Below, in pieces: positions 42,268 through 49,811 of a stretch of 57,626 nucleotides of DNA (position 1 is its first letter; each line of letters starts with the position of its first letter). The notes below the pieces were generated by a model, which did not search any database, was not told where the DNA came from, and saw only the letters and a program-made list of their open reading frames with translations. The position numbers and the translations under genes were made by a program. The stretch lies in the NCBI RefSeq assembly GCF_009651005.1, contig NZ_WHVW01000020.1:2501-60126 (forward strand), in the 5' to 3' direction. This DNA is from Sporosarcina obsidiansis. Lineage in GTDB: Bacteria; Bacillota; Bacilli; Bacillales_A; Planococcaceae.

Positions 42268-42560
42268 TATCCATTTGTGGATAAAGTCTAAAAAGTGTGT
42301 ATAATATTGTGTAAAAGAAAAAGCGTATATGCGAATAGAAAAGTGAAATGATGTAAGGTCTAAAGCCTTGGCATGTATGCGTTTTGAGAAGTTCTATTTT
42401 ATTGAGGAATTTGTGAATTGGACCTTTAGAAATAAAATGACAATAAGTTATCCACAAAAGAAGGTAAGAATAATCAGAGAGTTTCATATGTAGTAGAGAA
42501 CAAATAATCGGACACAATATGTAGAAGTGTCTGTGGATATGTGTATAAGTATTGTGTATA
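42268..42560. promoter_or_regulatory. DnaA-box cluster upstream of rlmH
   Basis: The 402-bp gap between htrA and rlmH has exact boxes at 42276-42284 (TGTGGATAA) and 42448-42456 (TTATCCACA), plus near matches TTATCCATT (42268-42276), TGTGGATAT (42532-42540) and two TGTGTATAA copies at 42540-42560. B. subtilis carries a DnaA-box cluster at the orthologous gene (yydA), as I recall from published DnaA binding studies. Confidence 0.7.
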
Positions 42561-42586
42561 ACTTTTGGAGAGCGAGTGGATAAACT

Positions 42587-43066
42587 GTGAATATATCAAT
42601 TGTGTCAGTGGGTAAGTTAAAAGAGAAGTATTTGAAACAAGGAATTGAAGAGTATACAAAACGGCTAAATAGCTATGCCAAGATGCAGCTTATTGAAGTG
42701 GCGGATGAAAAAGCGCCCGAATCATTGAGCGATGCAGACATGGAAATCGTCAAAAAGAAAGAAGCCGAGCGTATTTTGGCTAAAATATCTCCAGATGCGT
42801 ATGTGATTGCGCTTGCGATTGACGGAAAGATGAAAACTTCGGAAGAGTTTGCTGCGAGTTTAGAATCGTTAATGACGTATGGGAAGAGCAAGATTGTATT
42901 TGTGATTGGCGGATCGTTGGGCTTACATACAAGTGTGTTGCAGCGGGCGGATGAGAAGTTGTCGTTTTCCAAGATGACATTTCCGCATCAGTTGATGAAA
43001 TTGGTGTTGGTGGAGCAGGTGTATCGAGGGTTTCGGATTATTAAGGGGGAGCCGTACCACAAGTAA
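42587..43066 (+). CDS. rlmH: 23S rRNA pseudouridine-1915 N3-methyltransferase RlmH
   Basis: RlmH (OrfX), 159 residues, a SPOUT methyltransferase acting on the 70S ribosome. The knot motif [10 protein letters not shown] and the C-terminal [15 protein letters not shown] are intact. GTG start at 42587. In staphylococci the last codons of this gene are the attachment site of SCC elements; here the same codons (G-E-P-Y-H-K-stop, 43046-43066) recur downstream, and the conserved gene order ends at this point. Confidence 0.96.
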   Translation: MNISIVSVGKLKEKYLKQGIEEYTKRLNSYAKMQLIEVADEKAPESLSDADMEIVKKKEAERILAKISPDAYVIALAIDGKMKTSEEFAASLESLMTYGKSKIVFVIGGSLGLHTSVLQRADEKLSFSKMTFPHQLMKLVLVEQVYRGFRIIKGEPYHK

Positions 43067-43077
43067 GTGCGGTTTTA
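43046..43077 (+). repeat. SCC-type attachment site at the rlmH 3' end plus terminal inverted repeat
   Basis: The last six codons and stop of rlmH (G-E-P-Y-H-K-stop) form the putative att core. Directly after them TAAGTGCGGTTTT (43064-43076) is the exact inverted complement of AAAACCGCACTTA at 54508-54520. SCC elements of staphylococci show the same layout: att in rlmH followed by a TGCGGTTTT-type inverted repeat. Confidence 0.7.
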
Positions 43078-43373
43078 AAATCCCACGAAAACTGGTTGGA
43101 TAAAAGTTGGTCACGCTGCTCATTAGAGGGTTAATTTTTTAATCACTATACAATTGGTGTTTTTCTCATATGAATAAGTTGAAAATATGGAAGGTAAATA
43201 GAAAAAACTGTATATTTTCGAAGAGTACACCGAATAAAAAGCGATTGAAGGTTCTATTTGTGAATAAACGAGAAAGGAGAGAGGATTTATCTATTACTGA
43301 TAAGTTCTCTCTCCTTTCTCTATTGCACGAATAAACGAAAATGAATTGTATTTTGAAGTGAAGGAGGAAGGGT
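43078..43373. other. Gene-free stretch after rlmH
   Basis: No supported gene. A perfect 14-bp inverted repeat GAGAAAGGAGAGAG / CTCTCTCCTTTCTC lies at 43270-43283 and 43307-43320, without a T run, flanked by two copies of AATAAACGA. Confidence 0.6.
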
Positions 43374-43600
43374 ATGAAGACGTTCGCTGGCATACGTGTT
43401 CATGAGATTGTTCAAGAGGTCTATATGACACTTAAGTGACAGAAAAAGCCCTTCGATAAAAAGCGTATTTAAAGGCTTGGCTCATCAAAGTAACTTTTAA
43501 TAAATGCAAGGATTACTTTAAGTCATCTTGTGTAAAGAAGACGGACACCGATAACAGAAGAGATGATGTTTATCGCAAAAACCAACTAGATGGTATTGCA
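43374..43600 (+). pseudogene. Decayed ECF sigma factor fragment
   Basis: An ATG at 43374 with an AAGGAGGAAGG site opens MKTFAGIRVHEIVQEVYMTL, which resembles the EDIVQEVF part of sigma region 2. A shift of frame near 43437 leads to TEKALR-stop-KAYLKAWLIKVTFNK and CKDYFKS, the typical AYLKAWLIRVTINKCKD stretch of region 2. The rest toward region 4 is not recognisable. The gene is broken by at least one frameshift and one stop. Confidence 0.65.
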
Positions 43601-43811
43601 CTCAACGAATCTAGAATCATGATTTTGCTTACTATATCCTACCACACATTATGTACTTCAGAGAGGAACGAACTGAATCCACCGAGCGTATGTTTTATCT
43701 TGAGCTCGAACTTAAAGTTTTCTTTAAGTTACCTTAATGGGCTAATATACCGTGATAAAATACAAGGAGGAAAGTCGCTATGATTTAGTCTGTTTTAGGA
43801 GGGGAAATTCT

Positions 43812-44084
43812 ATGAAAAGGTGAATGGTCAGCTTGTTTTTAGCGTTGCTACTAATTTTGCCCCTCCCTGTTGCCCACGCAGCAAGCGAGGGTACAAAGTC
43901 AGACATCTAAGGGCATTGGGCGGAGAAAATGCTAGTGGATTGGATCGGCAAAGGGCTTACTAAGGGTTATGGGGATGGCTCATTTATGCCGGGTGGAGCA
44001 ATCACAAGGGCAGAATTCATGGCTCTGGTGAACCGATAGTTCGGGTTAAATGACAAGTCAGAAGTGATAGTGAAAATTGAGTGA
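43812..44084 (+). pseudogene. S-layer-homology (SLH) secreted protein, nonfunctional copy
   Basis: Behind an AGGAGGGG site the frame reads M-K-R-stop-M-V-S-L, a signal peptide ending PVAHA-A, then SDI-stop-GHWAEK, GLTKGYGDGSFMPGG, ITRAEFMALVNR-stop-FGLND. This is one SLH domain, the cell-wall-binding unit of S-layer proteins. Three different stop codons (TGA, TAA, TAG) interrupt an otherwise unbroken frame, and the gene ends after one domain. Confidence 0.85.
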
Positions 44085-44152
44085 ATTATTATAATTATAG
44101 TGAAAGATGTTCAAATCAGATAAAAATCCTTCACGGTAAAGGAGTGGGTCTA

Positions 44153-44308
44153 ATGCTGGTCGTTGGAAGGAAACCCGGACAATATATTGTGATCAACGAA
44201 AAAATTATTATAAAGGTAGTTAAAAGTGAAGAAGGGCACTTACGCTTGGCTATTGAAGCGCCAAAAGATATCCCTATCGTTCGCGGAGAATTGTTTAATC
44301 AAGAATAA
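44153..44308 (+). CDS. csrA: CsrA-family RNA-binding regulator, short copy
   Basis: A 51-residue CsrA-like protein (MLVVGRKPGQYIVINEKIII...). CsrA dimers bind GGA motifs in mRNA and block translation; in B. subtilis the target is the flagellin mRNA. Arg6 and the RNA-contacting Arg44 (PIVRGEL) are present. It lacks most of the C-terminal helix of the usual 60-75 residue family. ATG at 44153 with an AAAGGAG site. It is about 73% identical (37 of 51) to the second copy at 45127. The SLH pseudogene precedes it. Confidence 0.8.
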   Translation: MLVVGRKPGQYIVINEKIIIKVVKSEEGHLRLAIEAPKDIPIVRGELFNQE

Positions 44309-44325
44309 GCACATGTATCTCGGTT

Positions 44326-44691
44326 TTAAATGCAAGATTTCGTTTCGGAACGCCTTGGATTCCTGTATTTTTTGATGAGCCGAGTATAGGGTGCTCTACT
44401 TGGAATTCGATTAAATCCATAATCCAAGTCTGATTCTACACTTCTCTTCAATCGATTCCAAAGACCATTAATCGTCGAAATCCGCTCCACGATTCGAATG
44501 AATAGTGATGGTAGCATAATTGAGTTGTATCGGTGGTCCTAGAAATGCCTTCCTAGATACAATTCGTAAGAATGGAGTATCCCCTAATATTTCGAATAGG
44601 TACCATGGACCTCAGCAAGTGGCATTTCTAAAAAATTCTCTAAGGAAAACAAGCCATCCTGTTTAATACTACTATTTTTGGAGTCCTTCAT
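44326..44691 (-). pseudogene. Transposase N-terminal remnant (IS1182/DUF772-like)
   Basis: Read leftward from ATG at 44691: QDGLFSLENFLEMPLAEVHG, a stop, a second stop, then IRIVERISTINGLWNRLKRS and SRAPYTRLIKK. This resembles the N-terminal domain of IS1182-type transposases (IKTIKDLVKRL, PSEASYSRLI). Two TAG codons interrupt a continuous frame, and only about 120 of some 480 residues remain. Confidence 0.6.
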
Positions 44692-44837
44692 AATCTTTTC
44701 TCAGGTGTGTAGTAGAACTATATTAACACTTCGAGATTTGTAGAAGCACTCCTCTTTTCATGCGTAAAAAACTCAAACCTAGTAGGGCCCTCGAATTATG
44801 ATACTCCTCCAATTTCAAAAAATATTTCTCCAAAGGC
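44692..44837. other. Gene-free stretch
   Basis: No supported gene or hairpin. It separates the transposase remnant from the sigma-D-type promoter. Confidence 0.5.
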
Positions 44838-44864
44838 TAAACAGTTCAAGTAAATTGTCGATAT
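44838..44864 (+). promoter_or_regulatory. Sigma-D (flagellar) type promoter
   Basis: TAAA at 44838-44841, a 15-base spacer, and GTCGATAT at 44857-44864. The B. subtilis sigma-D consensus is TAAA-N15-GCCGATAT, so only one base differs. It drives transcription toward csrA and the flagellin gene. Confidence 0.75.
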
Positions 44865-44870
44865 ATAAAA

Positions 44871-44964
44871 TAATCACATATCTGATTACTCATGGACGAG
44901 TAAATAAGCATGTAATTTCAAGGAAGAATACTTGAAACAGATGTCTATTTATTCGTCTTTTTTT
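44871..44964 (+). ncRNA. Candidate sigma-D-dependent small RNA with GGA motifs
   Basis: From the expected start near 44871 the transcript would run about 95 nt to an intrinsic terminator: GACGAGTAAATA (44895-44906) pairs with TATTTATTCGTC (44946-44957, one G-U) followed by seven T residues. An internal hairpin TTTCAAG/CTTGAAA (44916-44937) encloses a GGA-bearing loop, and another GGA lies in ACTCATGGACGAGT. GGA in hairpin loops is the CsrA recognition signal. It may be a CsrA-binding RNA; no expression evidence. Confidence 0.5.
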
Positions 44965-44982
44965 CAATTTAAGTAACATTTA

Positions 44983-45010
44983 TTGACACTTGAATATTTT
45001 GTAAAATAAT
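44983..45010 (+). promoter_or_regulatory. Sigma-A-like promoter ahead of csrA copy 2
   Basis: TTGACA at 44983-44988 and AATAAT at 45005-45010 with a 16-bp spacer, starting just before the second hairpin. Confidence 0.55.
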
Positions 45011-45023
45011 TACGAGACTTAGG

Positions 45024-45090
45024 ATGAGCAAATAAGTCGCCGTCATTCTTCAGGAGGAAGAAGGACAGCGACCTGTTTGCTCATTTTTTT
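45024..45090 (+). terminator. Terminator/attenuator with GGA apical loop, upstream of csrA copy 2
   Basis: ATGAGCAAA (45024-45032) pairs with TTTGCTCAT (45076-45084), GTCGC (45036-45040) with GCGAC (45068-45072), and TTCTTC with GAAGAA around the loop AGGAG (45052-45056); seven T residues follow. The outline copies the hairpin at 44895-44964 (GGACGAGTAAATAAG versus GGATGAGCAAATAAG). A CsrA-type site in the loop suggests an attenuator that CsrA itself could sense. Confidence 0.6.
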
Positions 45091-45126
45091 ATGTACATTT
45101 AATAAGCCAAATAAGGGGATGAGTCA

Positions 45127-45312
45127 ATGCTCGTGTTAGGAAGAAAGCCCGGGGAATATGTAGTGATTGACAACAACATTATGGTAAAGGTCGTTAAAAG
45201 CGATGAAGGCCATTTACGCTTGGCGATTGAAGCACCGAAGCATATTCCTATCGTTCGTGGAGAGTTATGGGAAGAAAACAATTTAGCCTTAGGAATGATA
45301 AAACAGGTCTAG
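45127..45312 (+). CDS. csrA: CsrA-family RNA-binding regulator
   Basis: CsrA copy 2, 61 residues (MLVLGRKPGEYVVIDNNIMV...). Arg6, Arg44 (PIVRGEL) and the strand pattern of the family are kept, and the C-terminal helix is present, unlike copy 1. The ATG at 45127 follows a GGGGATGAG site. It lies 179 bp before the flagellin gene, whose leader shows CsrA-type signals, so it most likely represses flagellin translation. No fliW, its usual antagonist, is in the window. Confidence 0.85.
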   Translation: MLVLGRKPGEYVVIDNNIMVKVVKSDEGHLRLAIEAPKHIPIVRGELWEENNLALGMIKQV

Positions 45313-45439
45313 GTCTAGACTCCGCCATTTAAGGACGAGTGGTGATGTCATGGAGGATAACAAGTTGACTTACAAATCCTTGTTTTGGATTAGCGCGCAA
45401 TCCATCAATGACTTGTAAGTTCGGATTATGCACTTCACA

Positions 45440-45484
45440 AGGATGCAAACGGATAGGCATCCTAAAACACACCACATGGAGGTA
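45440..45484 (+). promoter_or_regulatory. CsrA-type operator in the flagellin leader
   Basis: AGGATGC (45440-45446) pairs with GCATCCT (45457-45463), exposing AAACGGATAG with GGA in the loop; the ribosome site TGGAGG (45477-45482) carries a second GGA. Two GGA sites, one in an upstream hairpin loop and one on the Shine-Dalgarno, is the known CsrA arrangement on B. subtilis hag mRNA. Confidence 0.65.
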
Positions 45485-45491
45485 ATGAGAA

Positions 45492-48400
45492 ATGATAATT
45501 AATCACAATATCGCAGCATTAAACACACACCGTCAATTAGGTGCGAACAACACAAATGCTTCAAAAAACCTAGAAAAACTTTCTTCAGGTCTTAAAATCA
45601 ACAAAGCTGGAGACGACGCAGCAGGTCTTGCAATCTCCGAAAAAATGCGTTCACAAATCCGTGGTTTGGATATGGCACAAAAAAATGCGCAAGACGGTAT
45701 CTCACTGATCCAAACAACGGAGGGTGCATTAAACGAAACACACTCAATCTTACAACGTATGCGTGAATTAGCTACACAAGCTTCAAATGATACAAACACA
45801 AAAAGTGACCGTGGTGAAATTCAAAAAGAAATTAACCAACTAACTTCTGAAATTAACCGTATCGGGAACTCAACAGATTTCAACACGCAAAGCCTATTAA
45901 AAGGTAAAGATGCACCAGTTGTTGAAACAGCATCAGAATTAGCAACAGTAAAAACGGGTGAAGCAGGAATTGTAACAGGGGCATTAACAAATGTAAACAC
46001 AGTGAACGGCAGTGTTGTTGGTAAAGCTTCTACAGCAACAGTACAAGCTGCTACAAGTGTTGCAACAGGTAAGGTTTCAGCTATTTCAGAAACTACAGCA
46101 AGCGTAAAAGCAGTGAAATCATCCGTAAGCCTAGCAAACGGTATTTCATTTGAAAGTGATTTGGCAAATAATACGTTAAATGGTACAACGATTGAGATTG
46201 TTCAAGGTACTACAGCGGGTGGTGCTACTACTGCAAGTCTTGCCGGTAATAAGCTTACAATTACAATCGGACAAACAACAGATGGTAAGTCTTTAGCAAC
46301 GAACCGCGGTGAGCTATATAACCAGATTAGTGCAGGTTTAACGGCTGGTTCTGTTACTTCTATAAAAGTAAAAGAACCTGCAAATACTTCTGAAGCATTA
46401 GGCTCAATTGCTTCAACAGGTACTTTAGTAGGTGGGGTAAATGAAGTAGTAGGTGTGTCAACATTTAAATTAGAAAAAGCATTCACTGAAGCTGGTGATA
46501 CAGTTACAGTTAATGGTAAAACATATACAGCTGTAATAGGTGCTGCTACAGCTGCAAATGGCCAGTTTTCAATTGGTGCAACTGCAGACGCTCTTGATGA
46601 TAAAGATGACCAAGCAGCAAGTTTAGCGGCTGCTATTGCTGCATCTGATGCTAGATTTACTGGTGGTGCAGCTGCAACTACAGGTACAATTACACTTACA
46701 GAAGCTGCAACCAAAGCTACAGGTACAAAGGTATCTAACCCAGTAGCAAATGGTTCTGGACAAGACACAAAGCTAAACTTTACAAATAAAAATGGTCAAA
46801 ACTTATCAACAGTAACTTTAGCACAAGGTGCTGCTTTTGGTGTAGCTGCTGATGGTAGTGGTAACTTGACAATTACTCTTGATCAAACAACTGCAGCTAA
46901 TAACACAGTAGAAAAGATTACAGCAGCAATTCAAGCCTTAGGTAGTGCTCATGCAAGTGGAATTGATTTCACCCAGTTTGAAGTAACAGCAGAAGGTAAT
47001 TGGAATGGTGACCCGAACATTCTTGGGAACGCACTAAACAAACCACAAGGTACATTTGTAGGCGGAACAGTTGAAGTGAAAGGTGAATATAACTTCGACT
47101 TGGATAAACCATTTGCTGTTGGAGATGTAGTGGAAATTAAAGGTCAAAAATTCACTGCAGTAGAAGGCACTGCGAACGCTAGTAATGGTGAATTCAGCAT
47201 TTCTGATGGAGATATAGTAGCGCAAACAGCAAGTATTGCCGATGCAATTAGCTTAAACGAAACATTAAAAGGTCAATATGTTTCAACTGCTAGCGGTACA
47301 CAAGTAACGTTAACTGAAATTTCAGCGTCAGGTAAGGACCTTAAACAAGCAGACTTTGCTGTTCTTGCAAAAGGTACACCAGGTGAGTTCACGATTAAGG
47401 CAGATGGCTTACTTGTAAATGGTGCGACATTTAAATTAGATGGTGAAACAATTAAAGTATCTGACAAAAACCAACATGTTGGTTATGAGGCTGGTACAGC
47501 AATTCAAGCAACAAACGATCCACAAGCTCAAGTAGCAGCGCTTGCTGATGCAATCAATAAAAATGCAATTTTAAAAGAAAAATACGAAGCATCAGTAGAT
47601 GATAGCGGTGAGCTAGTATTAAAACAAACAGAATTACGTGCAACTGAAGTCGCACCAGAAGTATCAACTACAAGCTCCCCATTAGGGAATTTTACAGCTA
47701 GCTTCCAAGTAGGGGCAAATGCCAACCAAAGCATGACAATCGAAGTAGAAGATATGCGTTCTAGCTCTCTTGGTATCGCTAGCGATGGTTCAGAGAAACA
47801 AATTATGTCTTCTGATGGTAAAGTAGCTTCTTATGTTGAAGTAGCAGTTGTTACAGATGGTACATCTAATACAAACACTGAACTCTCATTAGATATTTCT
47901 TCACATGACAAAGCAACTGCAGCGATTTCTGTAATCAATGATGCAATCGAAAAAGTATCTGCACAACGTTCTAACCTTGGTGCTTACCAAAACCGTTTAG
48001 ATCACACAATCAATAACTTAGGAACATCTTCTGAAAACTTAACGGCTGCGGAATCTCGTATCCGTGACGTGGATTATGTTTTATCTGCTGCCTAAGCAGA
48101 AACAAACACAGTCGTCCTAACTGGTAACGGTTAGCGATTACGATCGGGTGAATTGCTGGAAAACCCTTAAACTCTCTTCCCTACAACGTAGCTAGAAATG
48201 GCAAGCGTGAATGGCTGAAAAGAAGTGAGATTGGGCAATCAGCAGCCAAGCTCCTGTCTCGAAAGAGTGGAGAAGGTTCAACGACTAGGGTATACCATCT
48301 ACAGCGCAAGCCATGATGATGAAACCCATAGGAAACGCAGGGAATGAGTACCTTGTGAATCCGAAGCGCCCGACCCCTACCGAGCAATCGAAGGGTGAAG

Positions 48401-48552
48401 ATATAGTCTAGTCATTTATGAAAGTAAATGTTCGCACGATGGCGAAAGAAATGATGGAGTTCACGAAGAACAACATCTTAACTCAAGCAGCACAAGCAAT
48501 GCTTGCGCAAGCCAACCAACAACCGCAAGGGGTTCTACAACTTCTTCGTTAA
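45492..48552 (+). CDS. hag: Flagellin, interrupted by a group I intron (join 45492-48074, 48439-48552)
   Basis: Exon 1 (861 codons) holds the conserved D0/D1 N-terminus ([17 protein letters not shown]... to about residue 138), a long Ala/Thr/Gly-rich variable middle and the D1 C-terminal part ending ESRIRDVD. The unspliced frame would then run into YVLSAA and a stop at 48095, losing the last D0 helix. That helix is found at 48439: [20 protein letters not shown]...VLQLLR, followed by TAA at 48550. Joining GAT (48074) to ATG (48439) gives [14 protein letters not shown], the family sequence exactly. The spliced product is 898 residues, about three times B. subtilis Hag, and would make a thick filament with large outer domains. 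Ribosome site TGGAGG. A terminator follows. Confidence 0.9.
48075..48438 (+). ncRNA. Group I self-splicing intron (IA1-like) in the flagellin gene
   Basis: The 364-bp insert shows group I core elements in order: P2 CTAAC/GTTAG (48117-48134); P3 TCGGGTG (48144-48150) with CGCCCGA (48367-48373); P element AATTGCTGGAAA; Q element CAATCAGCAGCCAAG (48236-48250); R element GTTCAACGACTA with P7 GACTA (48283-48287) pairing with TAGTC (48404-48408) in the S element AAGATATAGTC; P8 CCCT/AGGG; P9 CATTTA/TAAATG. The 80-bp insert between P7 and P3 suggests subgroup IA1. The 5' exon ends in U (GGAU can pair with GUCC at 48114-48117, giving the U-G pair) and the intron ends in G. No homing endonuclease is encoded. 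Confidence 0.9.
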
Positions 48553-48571
48553 TTTTAGAATATTTTTTGGG

Positions 48572-48600
48572 GACCCTAGTATTGCTAGGGTCTCTTTTTA
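48572..48600 (+). terminator. Terminator after flagellin
   Basis: Perfect 8-bp stem GACCCTAG/CTAGGGTC, five-base loop, then TCTTTTT. Confidence 0.9.
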
Positions 48601-48640
48601 CATAGAAAATAGTAAAAAACTGTTCGATGGGGGATTACTA

Positions 48641-48874
48641 ATGGACAAATATCAGCAAGAGCAGAAAAGGTTTCTCGAAGAACAGATTGAATGGTGTAAG
48701 AAGCAAGATGGCATCTTAGAAGAAAAAGAGGAAAAGCTTTATGAAATGAAAGAACTTGCCGAGTACACTCGTGATCATGAGCTTACGCAGTTGGAAATTG
48801 ACAAGTTGAAGCGTCAATTTAAACAGGTTTATCGAGCGTATCGCATAATCAATAACCATCCCTATCATAAATAA
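48641..48874 (+). CDS. Small coiled-coil protein with an RlmH-like C-terminus
   Basis: A 77-residue highly charged protein predicted to be helical throughout (MDKYQQEQKRFLEEQIEWCK...). No family is recognised. Its last 15 residues, VYRAYRIINNHPYHK, match the RlmH end [15 protein letters not shown] at ten positions, and the DNA is similar too. ATG at 48641 behind GATGGGGGA. It sits just after the flagellin terminator and has its own terminator. It may be a motility helper or a product of recombination at an rlmH-type site. Confidence 0.65.
   Translation: MDKYQQEQKRFLEEQIEWCKKQDGILEEKEEKLYEMKELAEYTRDHELTQLEIDKLKRQFKQVYRAYRIINNHPYHK
48857..48874 (+). repeat. Possible degenerate attachment site
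   Basis: CCCTATCATAAATAAG (48860-48875), encoding P-Y-H-K-stop, resembles the staphylococcal SCC core TATCATAAATGA and the copies at 54531 and 55403. The upstream bases differ, so this may be chance. Confidence 0.35.
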
Positions 48875-48875
48875 G

Positions 48876-48907
48876 AGGTGACCGATAATGGGTCACCTTT
48901 AGTTTTT
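48876..48907 (+). terminator. Terminator after the 77-residue gene
   Basis: Stem AGGTGACC/GGTCACCT, six-to-seven-base loop, T-rich tail. Confidence 0.85.
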
Positions 48908-49099
48908 ATAATACCCGTCTAACTCTTTCTTGCCCTGCTTCTTAAATAAAATAAACTCAACAAGGTCGATGAAGCCAACAAAATAGTTTTAGGGTTTGGT
49001 ATGGTAAACATCAGCACACTATACTTAATGAAGCTTGCTTCTAGCCCTTCTAACTGTAATGTGTTAGCGGCAGCCGTAGTCACATTACCAACCTTAATG

Positions 49100-49804
49100 C
49101 TATATTCGCGTTGGCAACTCACTTCCGGCAACCAACATATATCCGGCCCCCCGAATCGTAACGATTCTCTCAGGATCGGCAGGGACAGCCTCGATTTTTT
49201 TGCGTAAATTACTGATGTGTACAGCAACCGTTCTTGTATCCTCCAGACTCTCCGTTCCCCAGATGAGCTGAAATAACGCATCGACACTGACGATACAATT
49301 AACGTTTTGTGCCATATAGGACAGTAAACCGAACTCTTTTTTAGATAAAAAGATAGTTTCACTACCCATGATGACGGACTGTGCGTAGAAATCTAGCGTC
49401 AAACCCGGTAACTCCAACAGTTGTTCCCTTTTGCCCGTCGACACTCTGCGAAGATGAGCCTTGATCTTGGCCATAAGTACTCCCGGACTGAACGGCTTGG
49501 TCACGTAATCGTCACCGCCATAGGATAATGCGTTAATTTTCACCTCGTCTTCCTCAAGGCTGCTCAGAAACAAGATCGGAGCATTTGTGTAGCTACGTGC
49601 GTTCAAGCACCAATCAATGCCGTTTTCATTAGCCAGCAGTACATCCAGTACAATTAAATCCGGCTTGAAAGATTCAAGTAGCTTCATGGCTTCTGACCCG
49701 CTATGACTGTAGGAGGATATGAACCCCTCCCCCTCGCAATACACCTGAACAATTTCACATATATGGGGATCATCATCAACAATCATAATTTTGTGCTTGT
49801 CCAT
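49100..49804 (-). CDS. OmpR-family response regulator
   Basis: A 234-residue regulator. Receiver: acidic pair VDDDPH, phospho-acceptor Asp in LIVLDVLLANENG (about residue 53), Lys in VTKPFS. Winged helix: LSYMAQNVNCIVSVDALFQ and HISNLRKKIE. It pairs with the kinase gene that ends 8 bp upstream. Target genes are unknown. The gene and its kinase look GC-richer by eye than the flanking genes, which suggests transfer from another lineage. Confidence 0.93.
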   Translation of the reverse strand: MDKHKIMIVDDDPHICEIVQVYCEGEGFISSYSHSGSEAMKLLESFKPDLIVLDVLLANENGIDWCLNARSYTNAPILFLSSLEEDEVKINALSYGGDDYVTKPFSPGVLMAKIKAHLRRVSTGKREQLLELPGLTLDFYAQSVIMGSETIFLSKKEFGLLSYMAQNVNCIVSVDALFQLIWGTESLEDTRTVAVHISNLRKKIEAVPADPERIVTIRGAGYMLVAGSELPTRI

Positions 49805-49811
49805 TACACTT

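Noticed and set aside
43270..43320. 14-bp inverted repeat as a terminator
   Set aside because: No T run on either strand and no gene ending nearby; kept only as a structural note.
45492..48074. Protease domain (flagellinolysin) inside the large flagellin
   Set aside because: No HExxH motif is present in the variable region.
48503..48640. N-terminal extension of the 77-residue protein
   Set aside because: It overlaps flagellin exon 2 and its terminator; the ATG at 48641 has its own ribosome site.
48919..49362. Minus-strand frame with a hydrophobic tail ending RSRARKS
   Set aside because: Most of it is the response regulator in another frame. The tail looks like a membrane anchor but has no start or ribosome site.
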